Position numbers and translations under genes: made by a program
The notes under the pieces: model-generated
Databases searched by the model: none
What the model was told of the DNA's origin: nothing
Seen by the model: only the letters and a program-made list of their open reading frames with translations
Part shown: piece after piece, positions 32,256 through 40,183 of the stretch
Layout of the letters: every line of letters begins with the position of its first letter
Numbering within the stretch: the stretch's first letter is position 1
IMG/VR virus record: IMGVR_UViG_3300042988_000100
Span: 1-42,343 of that record
Source of the DNA: a virus
Strand: one strand, 5' to 3'
Length of the DNA: 42,343 bases

Positions 32256-32837
32256 TTATCGATCAATGGTCCTCATCACTCCGTAGTTGGATGTGAGGAT
32301 GTTGTAATCTGCAGTACGTGCCTCGAAGCGGCGCATGGCTCGCAGGGCACGGGCCTCGTCCTGGGCAGTGAATGAAGTCAGGACTTGGGAACCCACCACT
32401 CGCTCTTGGAAAACCCGAGCTGCGCGAACGGTGATGTAGTGACGGGCTGCCTGCGGCAACTCATCGAATTCTATAAGGGTCGTCAGATCCGCTTTGATCG
32501 GTTCTGTGAACGTGTACGTTTTGCCGTTACGGTCGTAGAGACGGTTGCCACGGATGGCCACGTCATAGTCTCGACTGTAGGCGCTCGTATCTACCTCGAT
32601 TGCGTTACCAGGCACATAGATGAAACCATCACTGGCAGGGGTAAGCTGAAACTCGAAGTCTGTGTTGAAATGCCAGCCCTCTTCCTGAACCTGCACAGAG
32701 ACTTCGGCAAGGATGGAACGGGCGGTGACAGCGTCAACAACACCAGTAGCTGCATCGAGAGAGTTGATTGGAGATTCACCAATCGTACCGAGCATGATGT
32801 TTACTGCATCAAGCTCTGTGGTCATTGAAAGAGCCAT
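32256..32837 (-). CDS. Tail tubular protein A (gp11-like, gatekeeper)
   Basis: 193 residues (T7 gp11 is 196). The sequence LDAVNIMLGTIGESPINSLDAATGVVDAVTARSILAEVSVQVQEEGWHFNTD is the classic start of T7 tail tube A. It goes on NAIEVDTSAYSRDYDVAIRGNRLYDR and ITVRAARVFQERVVGS. It joins portal to nozzle. AAAGGA precedes the ATG, and the HNH gene ends three bases upstream. Confidence 0.95.
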   Translation of the reverse strand: MALSMTTELDAVNIMLGTIGESPINSLDAATGVVDAVTARSILAEVSVQVQEEGWHFNTDFEFQLTPASDGFIYVPGNAIEVDTSAYSRDYDVAIRGNRLYDRNGKTYTFTEPIKADLTTLIEFDELPQAARHYITVRAARVFQERVVGSQVLTSFTAQDEARALRAMRRFEARTADYNILTSNYGVMRTIDR

Positions 32838-32840
32838 GAA

Positions 32841-33224
32841 TTATCCTTTGTGAAATGTAAGATAGTCAACTGCCGAGCGTAAGACTTCAACGTTATCGTT
32901 GGCATGTCCCAACATAACATTGCATTTGTGGCACAGGAGTCCTCTTACCTTTCCGGTCTTATGGTCGTGATCGACACAGAATGTTCGGTGGACGTTCCCA
33001 CGTTTTGGTGCGTCTTCCTCGGAGATTCCGCAAAGAGCACAGTGATGTTCTTGTTCCTCAAGCATCCGGTCATAGTCGGCAACAGACAGACCATATGATC
33101 TCTGCATGTTGCGAAGGCTGTTACAGCGTTTGCACCAGCTCTTATAGGTACCTTGAGGCTTGCGGATGTCGAACGATGAGGTGGGCAAGTCTTCCTTGCA
33201 CTTGGTACAATTCTTTGTGTCCAT
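32841..33224 (-). CDS. HNH endonuclease of the recombination endonuclease VII family
   Basis: 127 residues. Two zinc knuckles, NCTKCKE and WCKRCNS, then HHCALCG, and the HNH core FCVDHDHKTGKVRGLLCHKCNVMLGHANDN. This matches the Endonuclease VII family, often free-standing or homing nucleases in phage genomes. The ATG at 33224 lies directly after the T tract of the capsid terminator, with no clear ribosome-binding site, so expression is probably low. It separates the capsid from the tail tube gene, a common insertion point for such genes. Confidence 0.92.
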   Translation of the reverse strand: MDTKNCTKCKEDLPTSSFDIRKPQGTYKSWCKRCNSLRNMQRSYGLSVADYDRMLEEQEHHCALCGISEEDAPKRGNVHRTFCVDHDHKTGKVRGLLCHKCNVMLGHANDNVEVLRSAVDYLTFHKG

Positions 33225-33230
33225 AAGTAT

Positions 33231-33266
33231 AAAAAAAAGGGCCACCCTACGAATAGAGTGACCCTT
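33231..33266 (-). terminator. Strong terminator after the capsid gene
   Basis: Minus strand AAGGGTCACTCTA pairs over 13 positions (three G-T pairs) with TAGGGTGGCCCTT around a TTCG loop, followed by a run of eight T in total. It is placed as T7 T-phi, right after the major capsid gene. Confidence 0.92.
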
Positions 33267-33280
33267 ATTATAAGCCTTGA

Positions 33281-34234
33281 TTAGGCGGTCTTCAGTTCCA
33301 CTGCAGCAGCAGGACGAAGAATACCATGCCCCATGGCATATTTTGCAACCATCAGAGTGCCCTGACGACGAATGTCGTACTGGCTCTCCATGGCCAGGTC
33401 CATCAACTTGACAGTGCCGATAGCAGCCTTGTGAGTCACAACACCAACAGTGTTAGTAAAAGCACCAGCGTAAGTGTCGTTAGAACCAGAAGCCACAGTA
33501 CCAGTGGCAACAGTCGTGCCATAAGGAGCGTGGTTAGTCTTCACAACGTTGATGCCAGCAACACGCAGCACCTTAGCGCCAGCGTATTCACCCTCACCAC
33601 CCCAGAAGCGGTTCATGATCTTAGTGTTCTGAGCCAACAGGTAGTAGGCAGCAGGAGACAAATAAGCGAAACGGTCTTCCTCAGGGATGTACTTCTCGTC
33701 CAACTTCTGAGCAGCAGCGAACAAGCCAGCAACGAGGGCTTCACCAGTGGTGTCGCTCAAGAGAGTGCTAGAAGTCACAGAGCCGCCACCGGATTCACCG
33801 GAGACAGGAGACGAACCGCGAGCGGCCAACACGGCCAACTGGAGCTTATGCTTGTCCATCTGGTAGGCCAATGCCTTACCAATCTGGTCAGCGTAAGGAC
33901 CACGCACGTCGTAGTGGTTCATGGCCTCATCGATGTTGGCGATGAAAGCGTGGCTGATCAACAGGTTGTCGATAGTGATGATCTGTTCATTTGCAGGAAC
34001 GTTCAGACCGGTGATCTCAGCACCAGGAGTGTGGTACTCAGCAGAGATCTTGCCCAAGATTGGGAACTGTGCAGACTTGCCAGAGGCAATGTTGCGGGTC
34101 ATGAACTTGTCTTCAGTAACAGTAGCTTCCTTGAAAGCGGTCAGTACTTCACCTGCGAAGACTTTGAGAAACAGCGCCTTAGCGTCGCCAGAGTTGTTTA
34201 CCTGGCCCAGGCGGCTGGGAGTAGCGTTAGCCAT
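33281..34234 (-). CDS. Major capsid protein (gp10-like)
   Basis: 317 residues (T7 gp10A is 345). MANATPSRLGQVNNSGDAKA LFLKVFAGEVLTAFKEATVTEDKFMTRNIASGKSAQFPILGKISAEYHTPGAEI is the typical T7-type HK97-fold start. It continues with DEAMNHYDVRGPYADQIGKALAYQMDKHKL and ends GILRPAAAVELKTA. It is flanked by its own phage-type promoter and a strong terminator, as expected for the most abundant protein. Codon use is regular. I see no sign of a frameshifted minor capsid form. Confidence 0.96.
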   Translation of the reverse strand: MANATPSRLGQVNNSGDAKALFLKVFAGEVLTAFKEATVTEDKFMTRNIASGKSAQFPILGKISAEYHTPGAEITGLNVPANEQIITIDNLLISHAFIANIDEAMNHYDVRGPYADQIGKALAYQMDKHKLQLAVLAARGSSPVSGESGGGSVTSSTLLSDTTGEALVAGLFAAAQKLDEKYIPEEDRFAYLSPAAYYLLAQNTKIMNRFWGGEGEYAGAKVLRVAGINVVKTNHAPYGTTVATGTVASGSNDTYAGAFTNTVGVVTHKAAIGTVKLMDLAMESQYDIRRQGTLMVAKYAMGHGILRPAAAVELKTA

Positions 34235-34261
34235 AAAAAATATACCTCGTGTAGATTTGAA

Positions 34262-34281
34262 GAAAGTTTGTGCAACCTCCT
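34262..34281 (-). promoter_or_regulatory. Predicted phage promoter of the capsid gene (divergent from consensus)
   Basis: Minus strand AGGAGGTTGCACAAACTTTC keeps the GGTTGCACAA core but not the TTGGA half. It lies 27 bases before the capsid start. Its weaker match lowers confidence, but the place is exactly that of T7 phi-10. Confidence 0.55.
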
Positions 34282-34400
34282 AGAAACCAGACACACTTCA
34301 CGCAAAGTTCTCTCCCGCAGGAGGCAAAGGTCGTGTAATCAGTTCTTAGAATTGCAATTCCACCGCAAAGAATGCAGTGTGGATCGTCTTCATTTCACGA

Positions 34401-34430
34401 GAGAAAGCCCCTCCCCCGTAGGAGGAGAGG
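34401..34430 (-). terminator. Terminator after the holin-like gene
   Basis: Minus strand CCTCTCCTC pairs with GGGGAGGGG around CTACG, followed by CTTTCTC. It lies six bases below the holin-like stop and before the capsid promoter. The T tract is short, so it may be partial. Confidence 0.6.
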
Positions 34431-34436
34431 TTTCTA

Positions 34437-34862
34437 TTACTTGGATATTCCCTTGAGCTTCTCGATGGTACGGTATCCACCTAGGCCAAGCAGGCCAAAG
34501 AGAAGAGTCATGAGGGTGTTGAGATCCATGGCAGGCATAACTGCACGAACCTCATAGAGGGCTAGGAAGAAGGTTGCGAATGGCAGGAATACGAATTGGT
34601 AAAACAATCCGAATACGCAGATCCATCCTACAGCCGGTCTCCAGCCTGACTTAAAGAAACTATCAGAGGCAGCTTCGACCTTGTTGATTTCCATCTGGCC
34701 AGTGGCCAAGGCAGTCTCAGCTTCGAGGACCTTGAGTTCCCCGTTCTGCTGCAGCTTGAACAGCTCCAGCTTGGCCTGAGCTGCCTGCTGTGGATCAGGA
34801 AAGATCTTGTCAAAGACCTTCCCTGCGAGATCGAAGAGACCCCCTAGGAGAAGGGGGTTCAT
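34437..34862 (-). CDS. Holin-like membrane protein (3TM holin type)
   Basis: 141 residues. The first half is amphipathic (LLLGGLFDLAGKVFDKIFPDPQQAAQAKLELFKLQ), the second has membrane spans (AVGWICVFGLFYQFVFLPFATFFLALY and LNTLMTLLFGLLGLGG) and a basic tail. SFFKSGWRPAVGWICVFGLFYQFVFLP is characteristic of the GTA_holin_3TM family. It would release the amidase. AAGGTGA precedes the ATG. Its place between scaffold and capsid is shared with several marine T7-like phages. Confidence 0.85.
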   Translation of the reverse strand: MNPLLLGGLFDLAGKVFDKIFPDPQQAAQAKLELFKLQQNGELKVLEAETALATGQMEINKVEAASDSFFKSGWRPAVGWICVFGLFYQFVFLPFATFFLALYEVRAVMPAMDLNTLMTLLFGLLGLGGYRTIEKLKGISK

Positions 34863-34871
34863 ACGTTCACC

Positions 34872-35663
34872 TTAGAAAATGTTGGAGCGAGCCAACTTGG
34901 CCTGAACCTTGGCGCGGTATGCAGGATCGTTGCGGTATGCAGGATCCGCCATGGCCTTGGTCACCTGTGCGGTGGACTCAAAGACATCGACAGAACCACC
35001 CTTACCGCCACCCAGCATACGCTCAGGCTCACTGCCTACGGCCTTGCCGAACTTGGCAGAGAGACCCAGAGCAGCCAGCTTGGCCTGGTCAGCGTTACCG
35101 GACGAGACAGCGGCATTGTACGCAGCGATCTCTGAGGGAGACATGTTGGCCTTAGCCCATGCCACCATCTCGGTGTATCGCTCACTGCCACCAACCTCAG
35201 ACATGATGTCACCCTCAAACTGGGCGGCTCGTGCCTGTTGACCGGCGATGTAGTTGTCCACCAGGTCCTTGTTGAAGCCAGCCTTGGACAACTTCTCGTA
35301 GCTCTCCTGGGACAGCTCACCCTTAGCGGCGAACTCCTGGGAGAACTCGTTCATGTCCAAGCCCTGCTTCTGCAGTTCAGCCTGGGGGTTCTCGGGGACC
35401 TGGTTGTCACTCGGAGTAGCATTTGGCTCGGTTGGCTTGTTGCCACCTAGCTTGCTCTCCAACTCGGAGTAGGCCTTGGCCATATCCTCGGGTGACTTGA
35501 ACTTCTCTGGGAGCCACTCAGGGCGGCTCTCAGAAGAAGACTGAGGGTCAGTCAGATTGTCCGATGGGATCTGTGCAGACTTGTCTACCAGATCGATCAT
35601 CGCCTGATCGTGACCCTCAGGGGCACCAGGGTTTTCACTTGTAATAACTACAGTATCAACCAT
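34872..35663 (-). CDS. Scaffolding protein (gp9-like)
   Basis: 263 residues, acidic, without hydrophobic core at the start: DPQSSSESRPEWLPEKFKSPEDMAKAYSELESKLGG is the hallmark of T7-type scaffolds. The centre is helical (LSQESYEKLSKAGFNKDLVDNYIAGQQARAAQF) and the end is basic (VQAKLARSNIF), probably the capsid-binding part. The GGAAAC box precedes the ATG. It lies between portal and capsid as expected. Confidence 0.93.
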   Translation of the reverse strand: MVDTVVITSENPGAPEGHDQAMIDLVDKSAQIPSDNLTDPQSSSESRPEWLPEKFKSPEDMAKAYSELESKLGGNKPTEPNATPSDNQVPENPQAELQKQGLDMNEFSQEFAAKGELSQESYEKLSKAGFNKDLVDNYIAGQQARAAQFEGDIMSEVGGSERYTEMVAWAKANMSPSEIAAYNAAVSSGNADQAKLAALGLSAKFGKAVGSEPERMLGGGKGGSVDVFESTAQVTKAMADPAYRNDPAYRAKVQAKLARSNIF

Positions 35664-35673
35664 GTGTTTCCGT

Positions 35674-35847
35674 TTAATAGTCCACTAGAACAATGCCGGT
35701 ACCGTAGACACGGATCAGCTTTGCCTTGGGATCAACTTCAAATTTGACTTTTTCTGCACCTTCACCGAAATACTGGATCACGGGTTTATCTTCTTTTGCA
35801 GACTTCTTAGGTGTTTCCACCTTCATTGCGGGATTAGCGTCAGCCAC
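35674..35847 (-). CDS. 57-residue protein between portal and scaffold
   Basis: From GTG 35847, which has AAGGAG six bases upstream, overlapping the portal stop by 8 bases; an inner ATG would give 50 residues. Sequence MADANPAMKVETPKKSAKED and then KPVIQYFGEGAEKVKFEVDPKAKLIRVYGTGIVLVDY: a charged head and a small beta domain. The good ribosome-binding site and the tight fit argue for a real gene. Function unknown; a minor structural or assembly role is likely from its place. Confidence 0.7.
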   Translation of the reverse strand: MADANPAMKVETPKKSAKEDKPVIQYFGEGAEKVKFEVDPKAKLIRVYGTGIVLVDY

Positions 35848-37438
35848 CAGCGGCTCCTTCTTGTGCTTGTTGTTGATTTGCCAGGTTCTGCTTCATGAGC
35901 TGACCGGCTTGAGTGATCGCTGGGTTCAGTCCCTGCTGTGCCATGGCCATCATCTGGGCCTGCTGCATCTCCTGCTGGATCTGCTCAGGACTCTTGACGA
36001 GACCCTTCATGTCGATACCCAGAGAGGTACCGAGACGCTTCAATGCGTCATCCTTGTTGATTTCAGGAGGCAACTGGGCCACGAGGCCTGCAGCTTGGAA
36101 GAACATTTGGAGCTTGTTCATGTCATTGCCACGACCAAGAGCTTCCATACCTGTAACGATCACAGGCTTCACCGTACCCTTGGGAAGGGTCGGCATCTTC
36201 TTCTTACGCTCCATGGCGAACATGATACGGTTCACCAGAGGCAACTGGAATTCCTGAGACAGGATCGAGTAGATACCACCGAGAGCTGATTCCAGTTCAC
36301 CCGCCATGTAGCGGATCTCTTCGGCTGTCACTCGCTCACCATTGCGCTGGACTGCGGAGTTCAGAAGGAAGGCGAACGACAAGCGTTCTTCGATTCGAGT
36401 GATTGTCTCCAAGGCCACACGGAAGTCGTTGTACTTCTGGAGCTGGAGGACGGTCACGTCCTGGTCGTTACCCTCAACGATGGCACCGTTGTCAGCCTCA
36501 GCCAGCGTCTGCTGTGAGGTTGTGCCGTTGGGGTTCACGAGGAACAGGACCTTGGCTGCAGCAGCCGAGCCTTCAACGATAGCCTGAGAGAGACCTTCGA
36601 GGGACTTGATGTCACCCAGGTACTCTTCCACGTAGCCACGACCGTAGTTCTCACCGTCGATCTTGGTGAAGCGCACGGGGATCCAAGGGGACTTATCCAG
36701 GGGGAATGTGCCCAGAGAACCAGGGACGATCTGTCCTTTGATCTCTTGGTAGATCTCCCACTTGCCGTCTTCACGATAGACGTGGGTGTAGATGTCGCAG
36801 CTCTTATCGTTCTTCTCGTTCTCTTTGGCCTCGTCGTCCCCGTACTTGTAGCCAAGGAGTTCTTGGACATCGTCAGGGAGAGTTGAGGGAGCAACGGTTT
36901 CCTTGACCACAATGTCGAGGACGTTGCCCATGGGGTCACGGCGGACCACATACTTCTCAAGGGGGAACACACGCATGCCACCCGCATCAGGGGTGTAGAG
37001 CAGTGCGTTACCAGAGACGAGCAGGTGTTTCATACCTTCAAAGGCAGAGACACGAATGGCACCAGCCTCGATCTCGGACTGGACTGCACGTTCAATTTTG
37101 TTCAGGCCTTCCTCTACCTGCGCTCGCATCCCTTCCTGTTTCGTCAGGGTCTCAAGAGTGAAGTCATCAATCTGGAGGCGGAAGAATGGAGAGTTGGGAG
37201 GGAGAAGCGCGAGGAGGAGCTTCGAGGCCAGGTTGTTCACACCACGGGCACCCACAGCCTGGAAGGGCGTGTAGTACTTGGTGGCGTTAGAGTGCCCAGC
37301 AGGCGGCACCAAAGTTGGGAGTGTGTACTTAGAGCACTCCCTTGCCCTATTCAGGAAGGGCCAGCGGTCCGATTCCAGCTTGCTGTATAAACCAGCAGCG
37401 GATGGTTCCTGCTCCTTTTCGTTCTTCTCTTCAGCCAT
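35840..37438 (-). CDS. Portal protein (gp8-like head-tail connector)
   Basis: 532 residues (T7 gp8 is 536). The start LYSKLESDRWPFLNRARECSKYTLPTLVPPAGHSNATKYYTPFQAVGARGVNNLASKLLLALLPPNSPFFRL is typical of T7 portals. It ends in a Gln-rich tail (NLANQQQAQEGAAGG). Twelve copies form the packaging channel that binds terminase. Start ATG 37438 with AAGG upstream. Confidence 0.97.
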   Translation of the reverse strand: MAEEKNEKEQEPSAAGLYSKLESDRWPFLNRARECSKYTLPTLVPPAGHSNATKYYTPFQAVGARGVNNLASKLLLALLPPNSPFFRLQIDDFTLETLTKQEGMRAQVEEGLNKIERAVQSEIEAGAIRVSAFEGMKHLLVSGNALLYTPDAGGMRVFPLEKYVVRRDPMGNVLDIVVKETVAPSTLPDDVQELLGYKYGDDEAKENEKNDKSCDIYTHVYREDGKWEIYQEIKGQIVPGSLGTFPLDKSPWIPVRFTKIDGENYGRGYVEEYLGDIKSLEGLSQAIVEGSAAAAKVLFLVNPNGTTSQQTLAEADNGAIVEGNDQDVTVLQLQKYNDFRVALETITRIEERLSFAFLLNSAVQRNGERVTAEEIRYMAGELESALGGIYSILSQEFQLPLVNRIMFAMERKKKMPTLPKGTVKPVIVTGMEALGRGNDMNKLQMFFQAAGLVAQLPPEINKDDALKRLGTSLGIDMKGLVKSPEQIQQEMQQAQMMAMAQQGLNPAITQAGQLMKQNLANQQQAQEGAAGG

Positions 37439-37446
37439 GAAATACC

Positions 37447-37659
37447 TTAACTAGGAATGTTCAAACCAGAACCTGCAGAACCTGTATCAGGCTGGGTACG
37501 GTCAATACGAAGGGAACCACGACCACGGTTGGCCGAGAGGGCCGATGCGTCCTTGCGGTTATTGCCCTCAGCAGGAGCCACGGTAGCCAGCGGTGCGGGA
37601 GCTGCGGGAGCTGGAGGGGGTGGAGCTGGAGGCGGACTCGACGGTGTTGAGAGGCACAT
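37447..37659 (-). CDS. Small proline-rich tail-assembly-like protein
   Basis: 70 residues: MCLSTPSSPPPAPPPPAPAA, then the conserved end RGRGSLRIDRTQPDTGSAGSGLNIPS. Small proteins with a Pro-rich start and an SLRI...GLNIP ending lie just before the portal in many T7-like phages and are often compared with T7 gp7.3, a tail assembly or adsorption protein. That link rests on position and the C-terminal motif. Confidence 0.7.
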   Translation of the reverse strand: MCLSTPSSPPPAPPPPAPAAPAPLATVAPAEGNNRKDASALSANRGRGSLRIDRTQPDTGSAGSGLNIPS

Positions 37660-37661
37660 AA

Positions 37662-37850
37662 TCAGTTCTCTAGAATGTTTTGGTTCTGTAAATTGAACTG
37701 GTGGCGCAGCAGTCGGACAACCGTAGTCTGCCCCTGCAGGAAGAGATAATCTTCTAGTGCAACGGGGCCGCTTGGCAGTCGATCTGAGAAACGCTTTTCC
37801 AGTTCATCGAGTAATTCTTTAGGGACAGTTGGGAACTTATTGTTATCCAT
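37662..37850 (-). CDS. First late gene: 62-residue conserved phage protein
   Basis: MDNNKFPTVPKELLDELEKR FSDRLPSGPVALEDYLFLQGQTTVVRLLRHQF. The FPTVPKELLDELEKRFSDR start and the QGQTTVVRLL part match a small family found at this place in many T7-like phages; the role is unknown. GGAAGA precedes the ATG, and the phage promoter lies directly before it, so it is the first gene of the main late transcript. Confidence 0.75.
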   Translation of the reverse strand: MDNNKFPTVPKELLDELEKRFSDRLPSGPVALEDYLFLQGQTTVVRLLRHQFNLQNQNILEN

Positions 37851-37854
37851 ACGT

Positions 37855-37874
37855 CTTCCAATTGGGCAACCATA
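37855..37874 (-). promoter_or_regulatory. Predicted phage promoter for the structural operon
   Basis: Minus strand TTATGGTTGCCCAATTGGAA. It sits in the 55-base gap between ribonucleotide reductase and the first late gene, four bases before the start codon of the latter. Confidence 0.75.
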
Positions 37875-37905
37875 AGGAATACGGGGGTATTACACCCCCA
37901 TATCC

Positions 37906-39891
37906 TCATCGAATAGGACAGGCTCCAGTCGCACAATCCTCACCCTGGATCTCATCCAAGCTGTTCGCCTGGTCGATCTCTAGAGGCTGAATGAACGAGC
38001 TGTACTTCTCGAAGGCTTCCTTGGTCACCACCTCCTGAGGGAGGTACTTGTAACCCAGGTCCTTGGCTGTCTTGGTGGGATCAGCGCGGAACAGGAAGCT
38101 CACACCAACGTACACATTCCAGTTCTCCATGAGCCAGTCGATGATGGCCGGAACCTCATCCACTGAGTAGGAGATCGTGGCTGACACGTTCTGCTGGCAC
38201 CAGTTCTCCATGAGCATCTTGTATCGCTCAAGCTGACTCACGGCTGACTCAAGGTTCACCTCCATCTCGACACCGTCCTTGACGAACTTGTCGAATGGCA
38301 CACCTTCCCAGCTCACAGGGAATGTGATCAGTACTGACTCTGGGTCGGTAGGGTTATCGAATACACGATAGCCAGCAGCACGACATAGAGGGACGAGAGG
38401 ATCATGCTTGGAGAAATTAACATTGTTGAAGACGTACTTTCCTAGCGGCTTGTGAACACCTTCAGTGGTGTCCATAATCTTCGATAGTGTCCCACTGGGC
38501 TTGATGGTCGTGACGTTCTTCGGGCGCGGTAACCCAAACTCGTCAGCCATGCTGTAAGCTCCCGCAGTAGCTGTTCTCTGCAGTTCGGTATAGTCATAAG
38601 CACCCAAGTCTGGTCGCCGCACGATACCCGTAAGGCCCACCCCGCAGAGGCGTAGGAACTCGTTGTTGAGATGCCAAGCCTCTTGGAGGATACCATCTCG
38701 GAGATCAACACAGGTTTGCCGGTAGTTAGCTCGTGCCGCAAGATGGATTGCACGTCGGAGACCGGAAGAATCGCCTTTGAATTTTCCAACATCAACTTCA
38801 GTTAAGTTACAGAATGACTTGTTGCCGAGTAAGATCTCAGCACATGGGTTACAGCCCTTGAACCAGGGTGCTCGCTTAGTCGCTGTCTGGGCGTTTATGA
38901 ATCCAGGTTCGGATCCACCCGCTTCCACCATCAGTTCGAAGATATGCTCTAAGTCCTGGCGGAGGGGTTTGCTCTTGAAAAGGAGGGAGTTGTTTGACTG
39001 GGCACGTTGGATGTTTGTCACCCACCAGTCCTTCTTTGCTACTGCGAACTCTTGCCACTCGTCCTCACCATAGGTGAACAGAGCAATCTCCGCAGAGCGT
39101 CGGGAGCTGAGTACAGTGCCGAGCCAATTGACAATATCAAGTATGTCAATACGACTAAGAAGGCTCCCAGCGCGGCGATTGAGGATGTGAAATATTGATT
39201 CATACGCTTTCGCTATTGCGGCATCACCAGAAGAGATCCAGCCGTAACCCTTGAGGCGTTCACCTGCAGGACGGATCTGAGAGAAGTCGAGGACCAGCTT
39301 GTCGGCAGCATGGGGATGTGCCATCAGCTTACCTACAGACTTGGCCCAGGCCTCGGCTGAGTCACCTACTTGGATTGTCCAGGTTTTGGTTTGCGGGTCG
39401 AAGGTTTCTTTATTACCTTCATTACCACCCTTTTCCGTCCGCTCAGAGCGGAGTACTTCGAGTTGACCAATCGGCTTGCGGAATCCAGTGAGTTGGCCAA
39501 CCACAGGAGAGAAGCCAACACCACAGCCCTGAAGCAAGAGCCACAGGATGTCCACACAGTCTTGAACAGTTTCAACATTTGTAAAGGAGCAGTTAAATTG
39601 AGAAGCCTCGCGCTTCTTTGCTACGTCTGTACCACCCAGCCAGAGGGTGCGACCAGACATGAGGACCTTGCGTTCCAGCATGAGCTGACGGAGTTCGTTC
39701 AGCTCATCCTTGATGCCGGTATGGTATGTGCCTGCACGTTCCCAAAGCCAAGCCTGGTGAGCAATGACTCGGTCTACAGTTTCCTGCCAGGTCTCAAAGA
39801 CCTTGCCTGAGTCATCCTTAGGACGGTTGTAGGTACGGCGTGTGATTAGCTGTGCACGGAGGGATGGGTTATCGGTTGTCGCCTGAGCCAC
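37906..39891 (-). CDS. nrdJ: Class II (B12-dependent) ribonucleotide reductase
   Basis: Monomeric adenosylcobalamin-dependent reductase of 661 residues, converting ribonucleotides (probably triphosphates) to deoxy forms without oxygen or a second subunit. The radical-site motif is GCNPCAEILL (N348, C350, E352). The reducible pair fits C101 (FNCSFTN) and C361 (SFCNLTEV), and the C-terminal shuttle pair is C653 and C658 (DCATGACPIR). The GTG start has AAGGA upstream. It resembles the Lactobacillus-type RTPR (739 aa). It ends the nucleotide-metabolism block before the late promoter. Its activity depends on host cobalamin. Confidence 0.94.
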   Translation of the reverse strand: MAQATTDNPSLRAQLITRRTYNRPKDDSGKVFETWQETVDRVIAHQAWLWERAGTYHTGIKDELNELRQLMLERKVLMSGRTLWLGGTDVAKKREASQFNCSFTNVETVQDCVDILWLLLQGCGVGFSPVVGQLTGFRKPIGQLEVLRSERTEKGGNEGNKETFDPQTKTWTIQVGDSAEAWAKSVGKLMAHPHAADKLVLDFSQIRPAGERLKGYGWISSGDAAIAKAYESIFHILNRRAGSLLSRIDILDIVNWLGTVLSSRRSAEIALFTYGEDEWQEFAVAKKDWWVTNIQRAQSNNSLLFKSKPLRQDLEHIFELMVEAGGSEPGFINAQTATKRAPWFKGCNPCAEILLGNKSFCNLTEVDVGKFKGDSSGLRRAIHLAARANYRQTCVDLRDGILQEAWHLNNEFLRLCGVGLTGIVRRPDLGAYDYTELQRTATAGAYSMADEFGLPRPKNVTTIKPSGTLSKIMDTTEGVHKPLGKYVFNNVNFSKHDPLVPLCRAAGYRVFDNPTDPESVLITFPVSWEGVPFDKFVKDGVEMEVNLESAVSQLERYKMLMENWCQQNVSATISYSVDEVPAIIDWLMENWNVYVGVSFLFRADPTKTAKDLGYKYLPQEVVTKEAFEKYSSFIQPLEIDQANSLDEIQGEDCATGACPIR

Positions 39892-40183
39892 TTATAGTTC
39901 CTTTGGTCTTGCGACCAGATAGTTTAATAATATTACTTACGGCAATCTCATCGAGAGTGAGGGCGTTGTCGTCAGCAATGGCAGTGATCATCCACAGAAT
40001 GTCACCGAGTTCCTTCTTGAGGTTCTCTCGGTGGTCATGGATGTTGTACCCATCACGGCGACCCTTGGCTTCCAGGGAGAGGAGTTCACCCACCTCCCCT
40101 GCCAGGTTCAGCAATGCGTAGATGTCGTCGGCTGTCTTGAGCCGGAAGCTCATGGCCTCACTTTGATACTGGGTAAAGTTCAT
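39869..40183 (-). CDS. mazG: MazG-like nucleotide pyrophosphohydrolase
   Basis: 104 residues from ATG 40183; the longer frame above overlaps DUF3310 in another frame. The metal-binding helices are clear: LAGEVGELLSLEAKGRRDGY (ExxE) and LKKELGDILWMITAIADDN (ExxD). MazG proteins hydrolyse (d)NTPs or ppGpp to monophosphates. In phages they are thought to tune nucleotide pools or the host stress signal. It overlaps both neighbours, by 23 and 26 bases. Confidence 0.9.
   Translation of the reverse strand: MNFTQYQSEAMSFRLKTADDIYALLNLAGEVGELLSLEAKGRRDGYNIHDHRENLKKELGDILWMITAIADDNALTLDEIAVSNIIKLSGRKTKGTISGSGDNR

Noticed and set aside
33281-34234. Programmed frameshift giving a minor capsid protein as in T7 10B
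   Set aside because: The capsid stop is followed at once by the terminator, with no room for an extension and no clear slippery site.
34262-34436. A 15-codon peptide before the capsid gene
   Set aside because: The frame starting near 34393 has no ribosome-binding site and stops after 15 codons; it lies in the terminator-promoter gap.
33326-34456. 376-residue open frame on the plus strand
   Set aside because: It is the antisense shadow of the capsid gene, low in complexity, with no start signal and no family match; the capsid on the other strand is certain.
28901-34862. Rz/Rz1-type spanin genes
   Set aside because: No pair of nested frames with an N-terminal membrane anchor and a lipoprotein signal was found in the late region.
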